Assembly: GCA_002316835.1 (NCBI GenBank)
Contig: DCEG01000073.1
Location: 1-31,555 of the forward strand
Origin: Bacteroidales bacterium UBA1035
GTDB lineage: Bacteria > Bacteroidota > Bacteroidia > Bacteroidales > Dysgonomonadaceae
Direction of reading: 5' to 3'
Length of the DNA stretch: 31,555 bases
Each line of letters begins with the position of its first letter. The first letter of the stretch is position 1. This document shows, piece by piece, positions 30,219 through 31,555 of the stretch. Made by a program: the position numbers and the translations under genes. Under the pieces are notes generated by a model. That model was given only the letters and a program-made list of their open reading frames with translations. It did not search any database and was not told the origin of the DNA.

Positions 30219-30238
30219 AGACGCGATGAATCGCGTCT
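30219..30238. repeat. Perfect palindrome, repeat-like, in the thl-crt gap
   Basis: AGACGCGAT (30219-30227) is exactly inverted as ATCGCGTCT (30230-30238) with only two bases between. Palindromes of the form (TA)GAGACGCGATtcATCGCGTCTC are, from my recollection, widespread intergenic repeats in bacteria. It lies just after the thiolase stop. Confidence 0.75.
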
Positions 30239-30241
30239 CTA

Positions 30242-31447
30242 CTATAACTTTTTCAAAACAACGGCTGTTCCCATTCCGCCGCCGATGCAGAGCGATGCCA
30301 ACCCGTAGGTTTTGCCGTACATCTGCAATTCGTGAACCAACGAAACAAGAATGCGGTTGCCCGATGCACCGATGGGGTGCCCCAACGCGATGGCGCCGCC
30401 GTGCAGGTTAGTGTGCTCGTCAATCCATTCGCGCGAAACACCATGCTCGTCTATCAAACTGGTGATAACGCCAAGCGATTGTGCGGCAAAAGCCTCGTTC
30501 AACTCGATGATTTCCATATCCGAAAGTTTCATTTCGGCACGCTGCAACGCTTTGCGGATGGCGGGAACGGGGCCCAAGCCCATCACTTCGGGGGCAACGC
30601 CGCCTTCGCCTACGGCTACGATTTCTGCCAACGGTTTCAATCCGTATTTGGCAACGGCTTCCTCGTCGGCAAGCATCACGAACGATGCACCGTCGTTGAT
30701 TCCCGAAGCGTTTCCGGCTGTAACGGTTCCGTCTTTTTTGAATGCGGGGCGCAACGCTGCCAACTTTTCGGGTGTGCTGGTGCGGTTGGGATATTCGTCT
30801 TTATCGAACACGATGGTTTCTTTGCGTGTAACGATTTCCACGGGAACAATTTCTGTTTTAAACTTGTCGCCGTCCACTGCCGCAATGGCTTTTTGTTGCG
30901 ATTGGAAAGCAAAATCGTCTTGAGCTTCGCGCGTAATGTTGAATTTTTCAGCCACGTTTTCTGCCGTGATTCCCATATGGTAATTGTTGAAAACATCGGT
31001 TAATCCGTCGTTTACCATATGATCTACGGTGTTGAAATTGCCCATCTTTATGCCGTTGCGAACCGCCGATGGCAGGATATATCCGGCATCGGACATATTC
31101 TCTACACCTCCGGCAATGATAACCGATGCAGCGCCGCTACGGATTTCGGCAACACCGTTCATCACAGCTTTCATTCCGCTTCCGCACACCATATTGATGC
31201 TGTATGCAGGAACTTCTGCAGGAATACCGGCGTGAATAGTACACTGGCGTGCTACGCCTTGTCCTTGTCCGGCAGACAACACGTTTCCGGCAATAACGGA
31301 GTCGATTTTTGAACTGTCCATACCGGTTTCTTCCAACATGGATTTGATGACAATTGCGCCCAATTGTCCCGGTTTAATGGTAGATAAACTACCCATGAAC
31401 TTGCCTATGGGCGTGCGTTTTGCTGATACGATAAATACTTTTTTCAT
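30242..31447 (-). CDS. thl: Acetyl-CoA C-acetyltransferase (thiolase)
   Basis: A 401-residue thiolase from the ATG at 31447; an in-frame longer reading to 31492 only adds non-conserved residues from the leader. The nucleophile Cys88 (INMVCGSGMKAV), the His357 motif (GHPIGASGN) and the second Cys387 (SLCIGGGMG) are present, along with IIELNEAFAAQSL near residue 315. It condenses two acetyl-CoA to acetoacetyl-CoA, or the reverse. With crt and hbd it covers the first three steps of the clostridial-type butyrate pathway or of 3-hydroxyacyl-CoA breakdown. The genes for the final reduction (bcd-etfAB) are not in the window. Confidence 0.96.
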   Translation of the reverse strand: MKKVFIVSAKRTPIGKFMGSLSTIKPGQLGAIVIKSMLEETGMDSSKIDSVIAGNVLSAGQGQGVARQCTIHAGIPAEVPAYSINMVCGSGMKAVMNGVAEIRSGAASVIIAGGVENMSDAGYILPSAVRNGIKMGNFNTVDHMVNDGLTDVFNNYHMGITAENVAEKFNITREAQDDFAFQSQQKAIAAVDGDKFKTEIVPVEIVTRKETIVFDKDEYPNRTSTPEKLAALRPAFKKDGTVTAGNASGINDGASFVMLADEEAVAKYGLKPLAEIVAVGEGGVAPEVMGLGPVPAIRKALQRAEMKLSDMEIIELNEAFAAQSLGVITSLIDEHGVSREWIDEHTNLHGGAIALGHPIGASGNRILVSLVHELQMYGKTYGLASLCIGGGMGTAVVLKKL

Positions 31448-31479
31448 TATTTTTAGACTGTTAATTTTTAAACTATTAG

Positions 31480-31507
31480 AATCAAGAGCCAAGAACCAAG
31501 ACTTTGG
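31480..31507 (+). repeat. Degenerate heptamer tandem stretch upstream of thl
   Basis: The 7-mers AATCAAG, AGCCAAG and AACCAAG share ARYCAAG and are followed by a diverged ACTTTGG. It lies in the 5' leader side of thl. No TAnnTTTG box on the minus strand is seen in the remaining sequence to the window edge, so thl may be transcribed from further away. Confidence 0.6.
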
Positions 31508-31555
31508 ATTATTGGTTTGATTATTGATTTACTATTACTGCTGTTGCGTTAATAA

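Noticed and set aside
17511..31507. CRISPR-like array as an explanation of the heptamer stretches
   Set aside because: Units are only 7 bp, contiguous and degenerate with no spacers, and no cas gene is present.

Overview
The window looks like a chromosomal segment of a Bacteroidota member, most likely order Bacteroidales. The genus cannot be settled from the sequence; a Dysgonomonadaceae/Porphyromonadaceae-like anaerobe would fit. The main reason is that at least fifteen transcription units are preceded by the Bacteroidota -7 box TAnnTTTG, while Shine-Dalgarno sites are weak or absent. DUF4252 proteins beside an ECF sigma factor, a NamZ (DUF1343) protein, many lipoproteins and a plausible type IX secretion tail on a protease also fit. 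The content is mostly housekeeping and metabolic. No phage, insertion sequence, CRISPR array or defence island is visible.

Layout. 1-310: divergent tRNA-Gly(CCC) and tRNA-Pro(CGG). 307-758: a gene-poor stretch. 759-2162 (minus): three overlapping genes, membrane protein / winged-helix regulator / DUF7010-like membrane protein, with a 17-bp palindrome in the promoter. 2293-2766: Lrp/AsnC regulator. 2908-5579 (minus): xseA, a membrane protein, xseB and ispD, 3-4 bp apart. 5580-5705: intergenic REP-like palindromes. 5706-7346: secreted subtilase. 7453-9401 (minus): DUF4252, ECF sigma, membrane anti-sigma-like protein, second DUF4252. 9489-12721 (minus): flippase-like membrane protein, PepD dipeptidase, HemG-like flavodoxin, small membrane protein. 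12892-14671 (plus): rsmA and corA, convergent with ppa (14689-15354). 15420-17414 (minus): MerR regulator, NamZ-type muramidase, anchored thioredoxin, divergent from alaS (17586-20207). 20269-20880: lipoprotein. 21001-25017 (plus): LacI regulator, GPH/SLC45-like sugar transporter and GH13 lipoprotein, a compact glucan-use cassette without SusC/SusD. 25073-26656: amidase lipoprotein. 26763-28507 (plus): unknown membrane protein and an MFS transporter. 28520-31447 (minus): hbd, crt and thl, the acetyl-CoA to crotonyl-CoA steps of butyrate or 3-hydroxyacyl-CoA metabolism, possibly continuing past the window edge.

The less ordinary material is between genes. Three intergenic stretches have a degenerate 7-bp period, each with a different heptamer. 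Two are REP-like palindrome loci. Several near-perfect palindromes sit on or beside -7 boxes: 2225-2241, 12766-12791, 20975-20996 and 27232-27261. A 28-bp palindrome straddles the stop codon of the DUF7010 gene. None is a clear new system. The best candidates for follow-up are the heptamer stretches, the palindrome-controlled membrane/wHTH operon, and the ECF sigma operon, which lacks a recognisable housekeeping promoter.
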